DNA of 64,000 nt from Styela clava (GCF_964204865.1 NC_135251.1:14632001-14696000), one strand, 5' to 3'. Shown: positions 12,436-24,074, numbered from the stretch's first letter. Notes: a model not told the origin generated them from the sequence alone. Translations and numbers: made by a program.

Positions 12436-14728
12436 CTAACTGTCCTTATTCTCTTCTGTGGTCTTATTTTTCAAACAGGCAGCATTATAAACATGTTTAT
12501 TGAAGCCTTCTCGGTTTCTTGCAATTTCAATCGCCAAAAACTGAATTCTCGTAACTGAAAAGAATGTAGAAATGATAGTATAACAAATATGCCACAATCT
12601 TTTGGCCAACTTTTCAAAAACAGCAAGAAAATTTGATTACAATTGCATGACAACATTTACTACATAAAATTCAATGTTATACATACCAAATATAGAGTTA
12701 ACTGAATCATATATTCCGTTACAATCAAGACGAAGCATTGTTCCAAAGTTGAAGTCTTGAATCACTCCTTTAAATTCGGTGCAAAAATTCCGCCATTTCT
12801 GAAACATGATTCAAACAAATGCTTATAGACCTAGCAGTAAAAAGTTAAATCCTTTTGAGCTCACCCCAAAAATACCTTTTATGAAAATATTCGATCTTTT
12901 TAGGTGAATCCAGTCTGTTATGTTTGAGTTTATACAATTAAAAAGTAATTAAAGGATTTTCCAAACTTCCATACAGAAAATAAGTTTCATTCAATATTGA
13001 TAATATTTAACATTGCAAGAGGCGTGATACTTCTTTAGCCGCAGGCGACTTCATTTCTTCTTCAGCAATTTTGTCTATTATAAAATCAGGAAAATGATCA
13101 CGAAACTTCTTGTATATATCATCATCCTGTCTGCAAAGACGAAGATGTGATGGATCAACTGAAGTTATGAGCTGAAAAGATTTTGAATATTAACATTAAC
13201 TCACAGTAAACACTATTCCAGGCGGCATAGTGATAAAAGCGTTGGACTTTGATGCAGGTGGAAGTCTCTGGTTTAAATCCCATGCCCCCACCCCAAATAT
13301 CTGCATAGTGAATAGTGTACAAAGTCCAAGAATAATTAAATTAGTATTCTCGACCAAATTTTACTCATTACTTAAAAAGTAATAATACTTACATTGAAAA
13401 ATACTTCTGCATGTTCATGTGCTTTGATTGCCCAAGCAAGCTCGATACTAGACTACAAATATAAAAATACATCCTGATTTACAAGTTAGCTGTGTAACTT
13501 AGCTGTGTAATAGCTTATTATTATGTGAATATCACAAAAAAGACATAGTCTCTCAGTGAAAAGATCTAAAAACCAATGATGTTATGGACTTGTTGGAGCA
13601 GTGTTTCTCAACCTTTTACCTATTGCGTACTACCACTGACAAAAAGCCTTCTTTTGGATGGGGAACAATGGCACAAGAAACGCGCTGAGGCAGTATTTTA
13701 TGTGGCACTACATCCATTTTATACTTTTGTGCAGCAAATACATATATTAGGGAAGATAGAGAAAAAGCGTTGCCGGCATATTTTAGCCAACTCGAAAGTT
13801 GATTATGGCAAATTGGCAATAATTCAAAGTTGCCTGTGTACTACTTAAAAAGCTCCGCATCCCAGAGGTTGAAAACTACTGTGTTAGAGCAATCAAAATG
13901 CAAGTCAGTTAGTAAAACACTGTTAAAGAGAATTACCCTAAACTGTAGGTACTGTGCAACGTATAGCATATATGTAACAACAAAAATATATATATGAATA
14001 CACACATTGAACTCAAATGGTAGAAAATTGAACTTTCAAGATGTATAGAAGTATTGCTACTAAAAGAGGTATAAATTAATTCCAGCTTACATCGTTAATA
14101 TACTTGTCAGCAGGTTGAGATAAAGCATTCACTGCACTCAAAGCCTCAAAGGGATTCTGAAAAAGAAAATAAATGACATGAGCAACTAGGAATACATGTA
14201 GAATTGTCATTATCTATATCTGAAATTTAATCAGGCTGGAAATTATGATGTATTCAACCCCTAATTTGATTTCCATAAGGAATATATGTATTTGGTTAAA
14301 CATTTTCATAAATTATAAAAACTTTTGTAATAATATTACTTGAATATATGAAAAATTGGTCATAATTCAGTTCACACTTGTGCAGCAAGAATAAAAAAAA
14401 ATACACTTTGTCACATCACTGATACTGGGTACAACTGCCTGATAACCAGCAAAATTGCAATGGTTTTGGCGATTAGACCGGACTATGATGGCATCGCAAA
14501 TTATGATTTTGAGTTCGAAGCCGATACCTCACCAAGGCCCCCGCCTCACCCAGCGTGTAATAAGTTGGTAAGACTATGCAGAATTGAAAAAGTAACATCA
14601 TCAAAGTTATGAAATATATACGGTAATATTATATATCAGATAAGCTTATCAAGGTATTTGTAGAAACATTTTTTGCTACAAAATAGGAAATTTTGTAAAG
14701 AAACACTTACCGAACCGACATCTGCCAT
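12436..14728 (-). CDS. PBDC1: PBDC1 (polysaccharide biosynthesis domain-containing protein 1 homologue)
   Basis: Six exons on the minus strand join perfectly in frame: 14728-14711 (MADVGS), 14156-14091, 13452-13393, 13171-13031, 12798-12687 and 12554-12436, giving 171 residues. Diagnostic blocks match recalled human PBDC1 in order: IELAWAIKAHEHAEVFF, LITSVDP, KWRNFC, FNFGTMLRLDC and IQFLAIEIARNREGFNKHVY. The long acidic C-terminal tail of the human protein is missing; only KNKTTEENKDS follows the domain. The family is small, conserved from yeast to human and poorly characterised, with a reported chaperone-like role. Its name does not prove any enzymatic activity. It lies 770 bp downstream of NOP16 on the same strand, too far to claim an operon. 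Confidence 0.9.
13210..13335 (+). repeat. tRNA-derived SINE fragment in a PBDC1 intron
   Basis: GGCGGCATAGTGATAAAAGC followed by a B-box-like GGTTTAAATCCCATGC gives the spacing of a tRNA-derived SINE head. It resembles the copies at 478-605 and 14440-14575. Confidence 0.45.
13599..13881. mobile_element. hAT MITE with 8-bp target duplication (PBDC1 intron)
   Basis: Inverted ends CAGTGTTTCTCAACCTTTT and AGGTTGAAAACTACTG bound 283 bp. The flanks are TGTTGGAG (13591-13598) and TGTTAGAG (13882-13889), an 8-bp duplication with one mismatch. Open frames inside are spurious. Confidence 0.8.
14440..14575 (+). repeat. tRNA-derived SINE fragment (PBDC1 intron 1)
   Basis: The segment shares GACTATGATGG-ATCGCA and the following GAGTTCGAAGCC B-box region with the minus-strand copy at 478-605. 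Confidence 0.45.
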
Positions 14729-15498
14729 TTTAGAGATCTCTGTTATTTATAGTTCAATATATATTTATGTATACACACAGTATACAAGTCTAACACAAGG
14801 CTAGAAATATAGTACTAGAACTGAAAAAAAAAACGAGAAATAATGTCTCGATTATGAATGGCACAATATATTGAAATTAACGATTTCTCCAAATATCCGG
14901 TTCTTGTATGCGATGAAAGAAATTCATTTATTTAACATTCATTTATTTCCCACTTGCTGAATAGCAGCTGTCAGCTAATAAATTTTCGCAAACATTTATA
15001 GGTAGGTAAGTAACGCCTAATTGTGAATATCATTGAACAAAAAGAAAAAAAAAAACGTGACCAATTTTTAGAAAATCGAAATTTGGTTTTAAAACTTGTA
15101 GAATGTGGAACAGCTTCTGTAAATTGTATATTATGAAAAGTTATGTGGAATGGAAGTCATTAACGTAGGTCTGAAATATTGTGAAAATCACCTTTTCAAA
15201 TTTTCTAACTTATAATATTTGTAATTTCACATCGTTTTTAAAGTATATTGCAACAATAATAGAAAATGTTATTTGACTTTTTAGGTACTACAGTTACATA
15301 TTCAAAAAAATGAATAGTTTATCCATTGAAAGTGTGAGCAGCACAACCAACATGACAGACAAAATAGCAATTTGAAACAATTCTACTGTAGATAGAACCA
15401 ATTTGGCACTTTTTTGCATTAATTTTTATACAGTCTCAGATGCTCTTTTTTGGTTACACAACACTGTATTGTCCTCCATAAAATGCATATTATTCTGA
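14729..15498. other. PBDC1 upstream / NOP16 downstream interval
   Basis: This is 770 bp of AT-rich DNA between two co-directional minus-strand genes. A CAG precedes the PBDC1 start by about 13 bases on the minus strand (AATAACAG then AGATCTCTAAAATG), which could be a cis or trans splice acceptor. No promoter motif is certain. Confidence 0.3.
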
Positions 15499-17229
15499 TC
15501 ATGACTCCATAACTTCAACTGGATCTTCCTTGCAATTTTTATTGTCTAGATATTGTTGGTATTGTGTTTTTGATCTTTTGAAAGACCTTATTTTATCTCT
15601 GATTTGTTTTGGTGTCAGTTGATATTGATTTTTTGAATCCCTTGCCATAGCTTTGTAATTTTCCCTATATTTATCCATCATATGGGTACAGAAAATGACA
15701 TCTTCTGATGACACAAGAAATCGTTTTTCTTTTTCACCAAGAGCAGCTTCAACCTCCATACCTGGAATGAAGCATTACAGTATTAACTTCATGTTTTTGT
15801 TTTCACTGGGAAGTCATGACTATACATGATACAGAATGAGCACGAATATTGAGACAAACAGACCTTTGAGGCCTTGAAAATCGTTGATGAGTATGTGGAA
15901 TTCAGTAAGATGATTTATTTTCTTAAATAAAAATACACAGACGCAAAAAGTATGTGAGTTTAACTCATGAAAAGTTTTGCAAAAATGCTGAAAAACAAAA
16001 TTGAACTGAAACTAAAAAGGTTAAAGCATATGATTTTGCGGAATTAAGACTTGCAGAATTGTGATTAAAACCTACTTTCCCGAACTTTAGGAAGTTTCAA
16101 ATCTTCTGTTGGTATCAGATTAATTGGAACTTCTGAGATGATTGCCGGAGAAGGGCGAGGAATCTTCACTGCTTTGTTTGTATCAAATGCAAGACCCATA
16201 TCGCGCAAATTCTGTTGAACTGTTTTCTTTTTGTCCCAAACATCATTCATTTGTTTGCTGTAAAGAGTCAGAAATGATTTATTATAACTGGGTAAATCAA
16301 ATATTTTTTAATGAATCAGATCTTTACTTCAATTCCAATTCAATAATATGAATTCCCATTCAGCCATTCAATAAAATTAATTAGGATTTGGATAGGATTT
16401 ACATATTTATCCCGGGGGAGAGGAAAGCCGATAAGACGGCTTATCCATATGGCGAACCACGGCCTCTCGTCCGGTTACCATTCCAAGTCGGGTATGGGAT
16501 TAGTTTTTACTGTATTGTTTGTTTTCGGAAGCATGGACTTGGTAGTGGAGGAAGCCGTAACCGACCAGCGGTTACGTGAAGGATAGTATAGGATTTACAT
16601 ATTTATCCCGGGGGAGAGGAAAGCCGATAAGACGGCTTATCCATATGGCGAACCACGGCCTCTCGTCCGGTTACCATTCCAAGTCGGGTATGGGATTAGT
16701 TTTTTACTGTATTTTTTTTTTTTCGGAAGCATGGACTTGGTGGTGGAGGAAGCCGTAACCGACCAGCGGTTACGTGAACCACCCAACGACGGCGAGGAGT
16801 CCAGCAATCCTCTCGCACATAACCATCCCTGCATGGGATTCGAACCTGCGAACCCACGCAGAGTAATTAGAGGTGCGGTGGCGAGCGTATTCCTAACGCT
16901 TAGCCCGTTGAGCCACACCGCCGCGCCACCCAGCTAACTTAGCCTAATTAAATTGGGAAGAAATTAGATTGTGCAAGTTCGCCCAATTCGGGATGTACAA
17001 GTAGTCATAGAAAAATAAAATAAATTCCAAATGGCTCAAGTTCCGATAAAAAAAACGAGAGTTCCAATATTTCAGTATTTAGAGAACTGACATACCGGTA
17101 CCGGTACCGTAGCGCCCTAATATAGACATACCAATGAATAACCGGCTTTCTTTTCAGCTTCTTCCATGCTTTTTTCTTATCAATATCATAATTTCTTTTT
17201 TTTCCACTTCTTCTCCGCTTGTTTGACAT
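15499..17229 (-). CDS. NOP16: NOP16, nucleolar protein 16 homologue
   Basis: Three exons splice in frame: 17229-17132, 16257-16076 and 15761-15499, giving 180 residues (human protein 178). The N-terminus is very basic (SNKRRRSGKKRNYDIDKKK). The middle exon carries CKQMNDVWDKKKTVQQNLRD and MGLAFDTNKAV, aligning with the human H-x-W-D...QNLAEMGL segment. The last exon has the signature NYKAMARDSKNQYQLTPKQI followed by RDKIRSFKR. NOP16 acts in the nucleolus in maturation of the large ribosomal subunit. Intron 1 holds two SINE copies. The start codon is the first ATG of the basic N-terminal exon. Confidence 0.93.
15762..16075 (-). other. NOP16 intron 2
   Basis: This AT-rich intron runs from a minus-strand donor after CGGGAAA to an acceptor ATTCCAG. 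No other feature is visible. Confidence 0.7.
16391..16580 (-). repeat. Truncated tRNA-derived SINE, family 1
   Basis: This is the 3' part only of the family-1 SINE (GGATTTACATATTTATCCCG through GACCAGCGGTTACGTGAA). It directly precedes a fuller copy, so two copies lie head-to-tail in NOP16 intron 1. Confidence 0.8.
16588..16926 (-). repeat. Full-length tRNA-derived SINE, family 1
   Basis: On the minus strand it starts GCGGCGGTGTGGCTCAACGG, a tRNA A-box, then has GTTCGCAGGTTCGAATCCC, a canonical B-box. A non-tRNA body ends GGGATAAATATGTAAATCC. It is nearly identical to 50020-50354. Confidence 0.88.
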
Positions 17230-17399
17230 ACTGTATTGTATCTACGAAGGCTAGTTGCTACTTCCAGACTTCAGAACTTTCAGAGTTTGCTATAAAGATG
17301 TCAGACACCACGGTACGGAACGCGTGCGCACTGCGCAGATGTGAGGCATGAAGTAGGGGAATGATGACGCCGCCACGGAACTACCGTCAATGGGAGCAC

Positions 17400-18184
17400 T
17401 TATAAGTTTCTTCAAGTATGAGTTTATTTAGAGGTTTATTTATCAATTGAAAAAGGAAATATTTACACGCATAAAGTACAGACTTAAAGTTATATGCAAA
17501 TGCAGGAAAAGTAAAGTTGTAACTAGAAATTGTGCCCATTTGCCCTCACTCATACGCTATACGAGTGACAAAAAAACTCACAACAATCTTACTGAAGAGA
17601 AAGAATATTGTCATCAAGCATACACGAGCACTAGAAAATAAAATTCACGGGCGGAGCTTATTTGTTAACAAAAATTGTGAGCGCAAGTGGTGAAGATTAG
17701 TATAAACCATAAGAACGAAAAATATGTGACGGTGTATGTGCCGAAATACCAGCCAATTATAACAACAAACATAAAAACTCGAAAACTAGTTTCGGGCGTT
17801 GCTTCTTGTGTAGTAAAAACATTGCAGTTTCCACAAACTTTTATGGTATATATATATAATACCACTTTTCGGCCCATATGTACAATGACGAAGAGTATTC
17901 CAGTGATCATCGTGAGCAGGATCAGTTAGTCGATACCTGAAGGCTGACTCGATGGTGTACGAGCGTGATTTTCTTATTGGGAATTTCCAATATACTGGTA
18001 CCCTAGTGCCTAGTCCATGTCGTTTCATTTACTCCTACTTATAAGCTATTAGTCAGATTTTACGTATTTTTTTTAACAAAATTTATGTATAAAATAACTC
18101 AAAGGTCATTTATTATGCAAGGTTATTTTTCTAGTTTTAATAATCAAAATGTAGTCCTGGAAAAAACACGGTAGGACTAAAATC
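17400..18184. other. Intergenic, nothing recognised
   Basis: This lies upstream of NOP16. Short open frames occur on both strands (17687-17929 and 17786-18028) with no family motif or splice support. A (TA)n-like stretch is near 17848. Confidence 0.3.
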
Positions 18185-18187
18185 AGC

Positions 18188-18353
18188 CCTGAGTACATGG
18201 TGGTAAGCGCTGGGAATACGCTTGTCATCGCACCTCTGGTTACCCCGCATTGGGTTTTCAGGTTCTAATCCCATGGGGAATGTAGTTCGCCATATGGTTA
18301 GGCCGCCATATCGACTTTCCTCTCCCCCGGGAGAAATATGTGAATCCTATCTT
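18188..18353 (+). repeat. Diverged family-1 SINE copy
   Basis: GGTAAGCGCTGGGAATACGC and GGTTCTAATCCC match the head, and CTTTCCTCTCCCCCGGGAG followed by AAATATGTGAATCCTA matches the tail, of the SINE at 50020. The middle is deleted. Confidence 0.7.
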
Positions 18354-18689
18354 AAATGGCAGTTGATTGAATATTTTGTATAAAAGTTATGGAACTCGTG
18401 AACAACTTGTAAAGCGCAAACTCTTGAAAACACCCTCAAAATTGTGGCGTATCTGACCAATGACATGTCATTGACCTGACAAAGATAGTTGAATACAAAT
18501 GGCAGTTGTGAAATCGCGTCATCGAACGTTGATGCAAACGACAACTGATGGAAATGTGCTTACGTGACGAAACGTTTTGGGTGCAACTGCGTAAATTGTC
18601 AAGTTGGCTTCTGGTCGAATTATCACATAGGCAAATTTCCTCGGTAAATGTTATCACATTCCCATAGATCCAATGCACAAATGTTTGAA

Positions 18690-18930
18690 CTCGAAATATG
18701 TTTGTACTTATGGAATGAACAGTCATGCTTCATAAAGGGTGTCTCCAGAATGTCGTGTCCCACTTGTACCACGTGCCCCACTTGTTCCACGCCTCCCACT
18801 CGTCCTACTTGTACCACGTGTCCCACTTGTCCAACGTGTCCCACTTGTACCACGTGTCCCACTTGTCCCACATGTCCAACGTGTCCCACGTGTCCCACTT
18901 ACGGGTAAGGATTATCATATGTTTCAATTT
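18690..18930. repeat. Dispersed element containing a CACGTG minisatellite (copy 1)
   Basis: About 150 bp (18757-18901) consists of a 9-18-bp unit of the form CCCACTTGTACCACGTGT repeated with small changes. Flanks GGTGTCTCCAGAATG and ACTTACGGGTAAGG correspond, in reverse complement, to the flanks of the larger array at 22255-22681. Long open frames such as (CPTCTT)n are products of the repeat. Confidence 0.85.
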
Positions 18931-21300
18931 CTAATTTTGAATAAAGCGCTCCAACACCGTTTTTGTAAATTTAGAATTGTCGAACCAGATAAGTACGACT
19001 GGTAAGTTTTGTATTCTATGGAAATTTTCCGAGATATTGGGGAGATATATTATTTTGACCACGTAGAAATGCCATTATTGCTGATTTATTTAAGTATTTA
19101 GTATCACTGTTTTATTCCAAAGCTGAGTCACGTGAATTCTCAACACTGAGTATTAGAGAGATTACGAATTTGTGGAGTTTTTAATGAATATTGTTTAATA
19201 TGAAAGTAACACGGACATGATATAAAATTAAAAGCATTAAAAAGTCAACTATCAGCTTCACAAATATCGCATTCCGGGGTCAGTAATACTGTTCGCTTAA
19301 AATTGGAACCTAAATTTACAAACTGTGATACAAATCCTACAAAAAAGATAGAAAGCAGCATAAAATTAATTTGTGTTGCGAAAGCACTCCTTAATAGTTG
19401 TCTTTGACATCGTCGCCGATGTGAAATCAAATTTTTGTCCAAAAAATAAAAACCAAACTGCGATATCCGTCGTTGCATGAGAATTAATATTTGAATAAAA
19501 AGTGCTTTAATATAGTTTATCATCATTAATTGGGAATGTCAAATATTTACTGCGGCCTTGGATTTTGACAAAATTAGCAAATAAAAATCGCTGCATTGTT
19601 GCGAAGTTTTCAGACTTCAAGTGAATTCCGAAAAATAAAATTGTGACGGCGATCGTTTCGGCGGCCGACATCCCAAATACGGTTGTCTGAAATGACAATA
19701 CTCATTATTCGGTGTTGTGTTCGTTGAAAATATTCGAATAATTCGACTAAAAAAACCATTTGCCCACGACTAATCACGACACAACTTGTTTAACATTAAA
19801 ATCCAAGTACTAGTTCCACATTTAATGCATTTGATCGGCGCTACATGCGAGCGTGTTTTTGTACTTATAAACGATTTTGGCGCTACTGACATCCGCGAGT
19901 TTCACTTCTCTCAAAATTGACTTTCACGATTTCTAATGTTCTATTTTAAAATGAGGGTACTGCTGACTACGGATTAATGGTCGATATTTGAAATAGGACT
20001 TGCAAAATGTTCACCATAAACCGCCAGGCACATAAGAGGCGGGCTACACGTAACTGTCAAATTTCGCCGTGAACGACGCATTCTATTCAGTTTATCGTGA
20101 ATTGCACTTTGGGTGCTCTGTTTTGATTTCACCGCAAACCTTTGCTGTGCCCATGTCGGTACCTATCCGATTTCAACCCGACTATATTCCGGCACTGATA
20201 AACCAAGTCCTAATTTGTCACCCATGTCATTAATAACCAAATCTTTTGTGCTTGCTATTACCAGAAAGCCTATGTTGAATGAAAGTGCGACCTGCGGTTT
20301 TACCCAGTTATCTTTATCTGGTCCTCCTGTATTAAATGTTGCACACGCTTGGTTTTAACTACTTAAATTGCTTTGCAACCTAGTTCTTCGCTTGATATTT
20401 ATCACATTTTTTCGATTTTCGTCATTTTTTTCTGTAAATTTAGAGCAATAAGAGAACAATTCAGGTAGTTTGTAGACTAATATGATATGTGGAAGTTAAT
20501 AATGTCCCGAGCACATGTTGACATTATCTATCGAACCAAAAAAATATTGTCCCATCTAACATGAATACTACCATATTATTTTATGATATTTTTATCATTC
20601 CATTGCATTTTTCTCTCCGATTTTATATGTAACTACAATACCTTATATTTTTTCTGCCAAGATGTTTGTTATTTTATTGCAAGCATCAATTGCTTTTACT
20701 ATTTTATACCAATTTCTTTTTATTTCTATGTTGAGTTCCCTTATTTTTTTCATCTTCAAGTCACTTAATGATACTAGCCGGATTGAAAAAATACTACAAT
20801 CACTATTTCTTAAATCATTGTGATCATATATTTTTGGCGCATTCACTACAAAGAACATAAAGTCATGTTTTTGATGGAATTGGTCTGCTTTACAAATGCG
20901 TCTTTCTAACAAAAATAAACGAATTGCTTCAATTGAACATTGACTGTTTGAGCATACACTATAGCTAAAGATAGTATTATTTATTACGTAATTTGTCTAC
21001 AAATATCTCATTTATTGGGGGCACGTTTTCCAAACTGAAAAAATGGCTAGTAACTGTGTCCTTTTGAGAAGCAATCGGATTTGTATTTGCTGTAGCATTA
21101 CTGATTTCCCAAAGTTCGCTCTGCCTACTACTATAATACAATGCACACATTCAATTAGAAAATACTGGAACTGTACAAAATCGGTTTTTCAACTAGGGCA
21201 ATAGACAAAGATCTAAGGATAAAATTAATACAGTAATTTTTATGCATAGTGGGGAAAAAATAAAAAGGTTGAAAGATTTGATAAGGGAGAAGTTTAACGG
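18931..21300. other. AT-rich accessory region without a recognised gene
   Basis: No multi-exon gene could be built here. Two overlapping minus-strand frames (19245-19526 and 19507-19698) encode hydrophobic stretches such as AVTILFFGI and FMLLSIFFVGFVSQF that could be membrane segments, but no family was recognised and no splice path joins them convincingly. GGTCCTCCTGTATTAAATGT near 20317 resembles the 3' part of the MITE ending at 54577. Confidence 0.35.
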
Positions 21301-21339
21301 ATAAGGTTTGGAATCACATGACTTTTACACCTACATCTT

Positions 21340-21880
21340 ATTCATCAAATGTTTTGTCCACATGTACAATATGTATTTTGTCTACATGTATCCCATTTAT
21401 CATACATACCATTTAACAGATGTTTTGTCCACCAACAGCTCATTCGTGAAATGTTTTCTTTTCATACATGTTGTTCAGGGGTTTTGTCCACATATATTTC
21501 ATTCACCAGATATTTTGTCCATATACATTCAGATACATTCCCTGATCAAACAACAGCTCATTCGCGAAATGTTTTCTCTCCATACATTTCGCCAAGGGGT
21601 TTTGTCCACATATTTCTCATTCGCCTGATATTTTACCCACATGAATGTCGTTTATCATACATCTGATTAACCATATATTTTGTCCATATATATCTCGTTT
21701 CCCTGATGAAACAACAGCTCATTCGCGAAGTGTTTTCTCTTCATACATTTTGTTCAGGAGTTTTGTCCACATGTATCTCATTCGCCGAATATTTCGTCCA
21801 CATGAATCCTATTTATCATACATTTCATTCATCAGGTATTTTGTCTATATATATTTCGTTTCCCTCATAAAACAGTCGCC
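21340..21880 (+). repeat. Higher-order tandem repeat (TTTTGTCCACAT sub-unit)
   Basis: Sub-units of about 35-50 bp each carry ATTTTGTCCACAT or a variant. They group into larger blocks marked by ACAACAGCTCATTCG(C/T)GAA and TGTTTTCTCTTCATACAT, seen near 21435, 21551 and 21711. Overlapping open frames across this region are explained by the repeat. Confidence 0.8.
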
Positions 21881-21884
21881 GTGA

Positions 21885-22240
21885 TTATTCGCTCGTTAAA
21901 AAAACGACTTTTTCAGTGAGACTCTTCTGTGGCGTATAATATTCAATCCATGGTAATTAACTCAATTGTGTCTAACGTAACTCGCGGTGGTGACTTTTAA
22001 ATACATTGCTACACTAAAAAAAAAACAGATGTAATATGCGACATAAACACATGAGATAAACTGTCTAATTATATTTAGTTTTGATATGTATGGTATGTTT
22101 GCGATCTTGCTAATTCGTTATCGCGGTTGGGAATCCGTATTTTGGCCATTTTGCGAATTAGAGAAATCTCACGACGTAAAATCTATTTTAGTACAATGAA
22201 ACTCCATTGGATTAATAAATCTATCATTATATTTAATTTA
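21885..22240. mobile_element. Fragment related to the hAT-like element at 8.2 and 40.7 kb
   Basis: CGTTAAAAAAACGACTTTTTCA and GTAACTCGCGGT, TTTAGTTTTGATATGTAT and TAATTCGTTATCG correspond to blocks in 8290-8760 and 40860-41250, with deletions and altered order. Confidence 0.5.
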
Positions 22241-22254
22241 ACATCACAATCCGT

Positions 22255-22700
22255 TAAGTGTGACATGTGGGACAAGAGGTACAAATGGCACATGTGGTGC
22301 AAGTAGTACACGTAGTGCAAGTGGCACACGTGGGGCAAGTGGTACACGTGGGGCAAGTGGTACAAGTGGGACACATGGTACAAGTGGTACACGTGGAGCA
22401 AGTGATACACGTGGGACAAGTGGTACACGTGGGGCAAGTGGTACAGGTGAGACAAGTGGGACAAGTGAGACACGTGGTACAAGTGGGACACGTGGTACAT
22501 GTGGGACAAGTGGTAAACGTGGGACAGATGAGACAAGTGAGACACGTGGGACAAGTGGTACACGTAGGACAAGTGGGACACGTGCTACAAGTGAGACACG
22601 TGGTACAAGTGGGACACGTGGTACAGGTGGGACACGTGGTACAAATGGGACACGCGGGACAAGTGAGACACGTGGGACACCACATTTTAGAGACACCGCT
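22255..22700. repeat. CACGTG minisatellite (copy 2, inverted relative to copy 1)
   Basis: About 430 bp of GTACACGTGGGACAAGTG-type units, the reverse complement of the 18.8-kb array. The right flank GGGACACCACATTTTAGAGA mirrors the left flank of copy 1. All six frames are long and open because the unit is a multiple of three. None is likely to be a gene. Confidence 0.9.
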
Positions 22701-22753
22701 TCATAAATTGTCATCGAGGCGCCCAATTCTTCAACACATATATTCAAATCAAT

Positions 22754-23858
22754 CAGTGGCGGCGCGTCAATAGGGCCAACCGGGGCAATGCCCCGGTTGT
22801 TTTTTCGGTATAATAAAAAATATTCGAAAAATACCTCAATATCGGTTGCACAGACTGTCTACACTAGCCATATTCTCCCGACATGGTTCATTTTTCGCTC
22901 GCAAAGCCTTCGCCGAACGTCGACGGGGCGACGCCGATTTTGCCCCGGTTGCTCATTGTATATCGTATTCTCTCTTTTATCTTCCACTCGTCGCGTTTGT
23001 CTCGTTTGTTTTCTGTTTCTTTTACTAAATCATCGGGGCCGATCGGGGCTAGCCCCGAAATTATGACGACACAATGAATTGCGATGTATATACAGTTTTA
23101 TACACCAATCAAACTTTTTTGAACATCACATCAACTTGCGCGCTCTATGGGTTCCTCATAGATAACTCTCCAGTTAAGTAACTACCTTTGCGGCGTCTGC
23201 CAAATCTCTGGACATCATTTTGACGACACCTATTTCTTCCGCCGACGCAGAGCGAACATTCAGCACGCTGAAGCGTATTAAAACGTATCTCAGAAACACA
23301 ATGAAGCAAGATAGATTAAATTCCTTGGCTGTTTTATCCATTCACAGAGACGTTATTTCTGGGATGCATGACTTTAATCAGCGCGTTATTGAGCATTTTG
23401 CTTCCAAGAAACCGCGGCGTGTTGCATATATGTTCAAGCAGTAGAAGTCTAGCAGCATATATGTCTATGAGTGAGCGACGCATGTCCTTATCTTTGCATT
23501 AACTTTTCTTTCTTCATAGTAACGTTTTAAACCTAATTTTAGGTTTTGTCCGCTTTCCCGAAGTTTCTGTTAATATGTCATTGTATTTATCTGGGTAAAT
23601 ATTGCCTTTCCTTTTGAAAGAGGTTTCAAAATAAACTATGTCTATATTTAATAATCCCTTGACTTGGACCGGTTTTAAAGACACTTTCTTATCGTTAAAA
23701 ATTGTCGCTTTTGCCGATTGGTTGTTACCGATGGAATGGTTTTTATACTCATAAAATGATGGGAGAGCTTACAGCGTTCATCCTGTCCCCGTAGATGGGG
23801 GTGACTTGGTCTCGCAGTAGCTTGCCCCGGTTGTCAAAATGACCACGCGCCGCCACTG
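22754..23858 (+). mobile_element. hAT transposon, internally deleted, with perfect 8-bp target duplication
   Basis: Terminal inverted repeats CAGTGGCGGCGCGT and ACGCGCCGCCACTG bound 1105 bp. AAATCAAT flanks both ends (22746-22753 and 23859-23866). Subterminal GGGGCAATGCCCCGG and AGCTTGCCCCGG repeats are also mirrored. It retains only the final transposase coding segment. Confidence 0.92.
23220..23444 (+). pseudogene. hAT transposase C-terminal dimerisation domain (fragment)
   Basis: The frame carries the hAT C-terminal signature: SSADAERTFSTLKRIKTYLR then MKQDRLNSLAVLSIHRD, the dimerisation region seen in ZMYM1/DUF4371-like hAT proteins. The catalytic RNase-H-like core and zinc finger are absent, so the element cannot be autonomous. 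It reads through to a natural stop after about 74 residues. It lies inside the hAT element with intact inverted ends. Confidence 0.85.
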
Positions 23859-24074
23859 AAATCAATGTTATATACGCTGTAATATTATGCGTTTACAAAT
23901 CATTCTAACTTATGTCTAACTTCATGGAAACGCACTATGGCGGTCATGTCAGACTACCACCAATGGGGGTGAATGTTTGAAAGGTAAAGCATACAGGGAG
24001 TCCTCGACTTACGGCGTTGTTCCGTTCTTGAGACGTGGTGTAACCCGAATTTCAGCGTAAGTCGGAACATTATA

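Noticed and set aside
16388-16937. Open frames within NOP16 intron 1
   Set aside because: They are translations of the tRNA-derived SINE; the same frames recur at 50028-50407.
18623-19005. Cysteine/threonine- and valine/proline-rich repeat proteins
   Set aside because: Translation of the CACGTG minisatellite; the same pattern is present in every frame.
19245-19698. Membrane receptor gene fragment
   Set aside because: Hydrophobic stretches are visible but no transmembrane family motif or exon chain could be built.
21308-21884. Possible histidine/serine-rich protein gene
   Set aside because: Three overlapping plus-strand frames in a tandem repeat; no frame is preferred.
22255-22700. CRISPR-like array
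   Set aside because: There are no unique spacers, units vary continuously, and the context is eukaryotic; it is a minisatellite.
22183-22773. Long open frames on both strands encoding repetitive proteins
   Set aside because: All six frames are open because the minisatellite unit is a multiple of three; there is no start context, splice structure or conserved domain.
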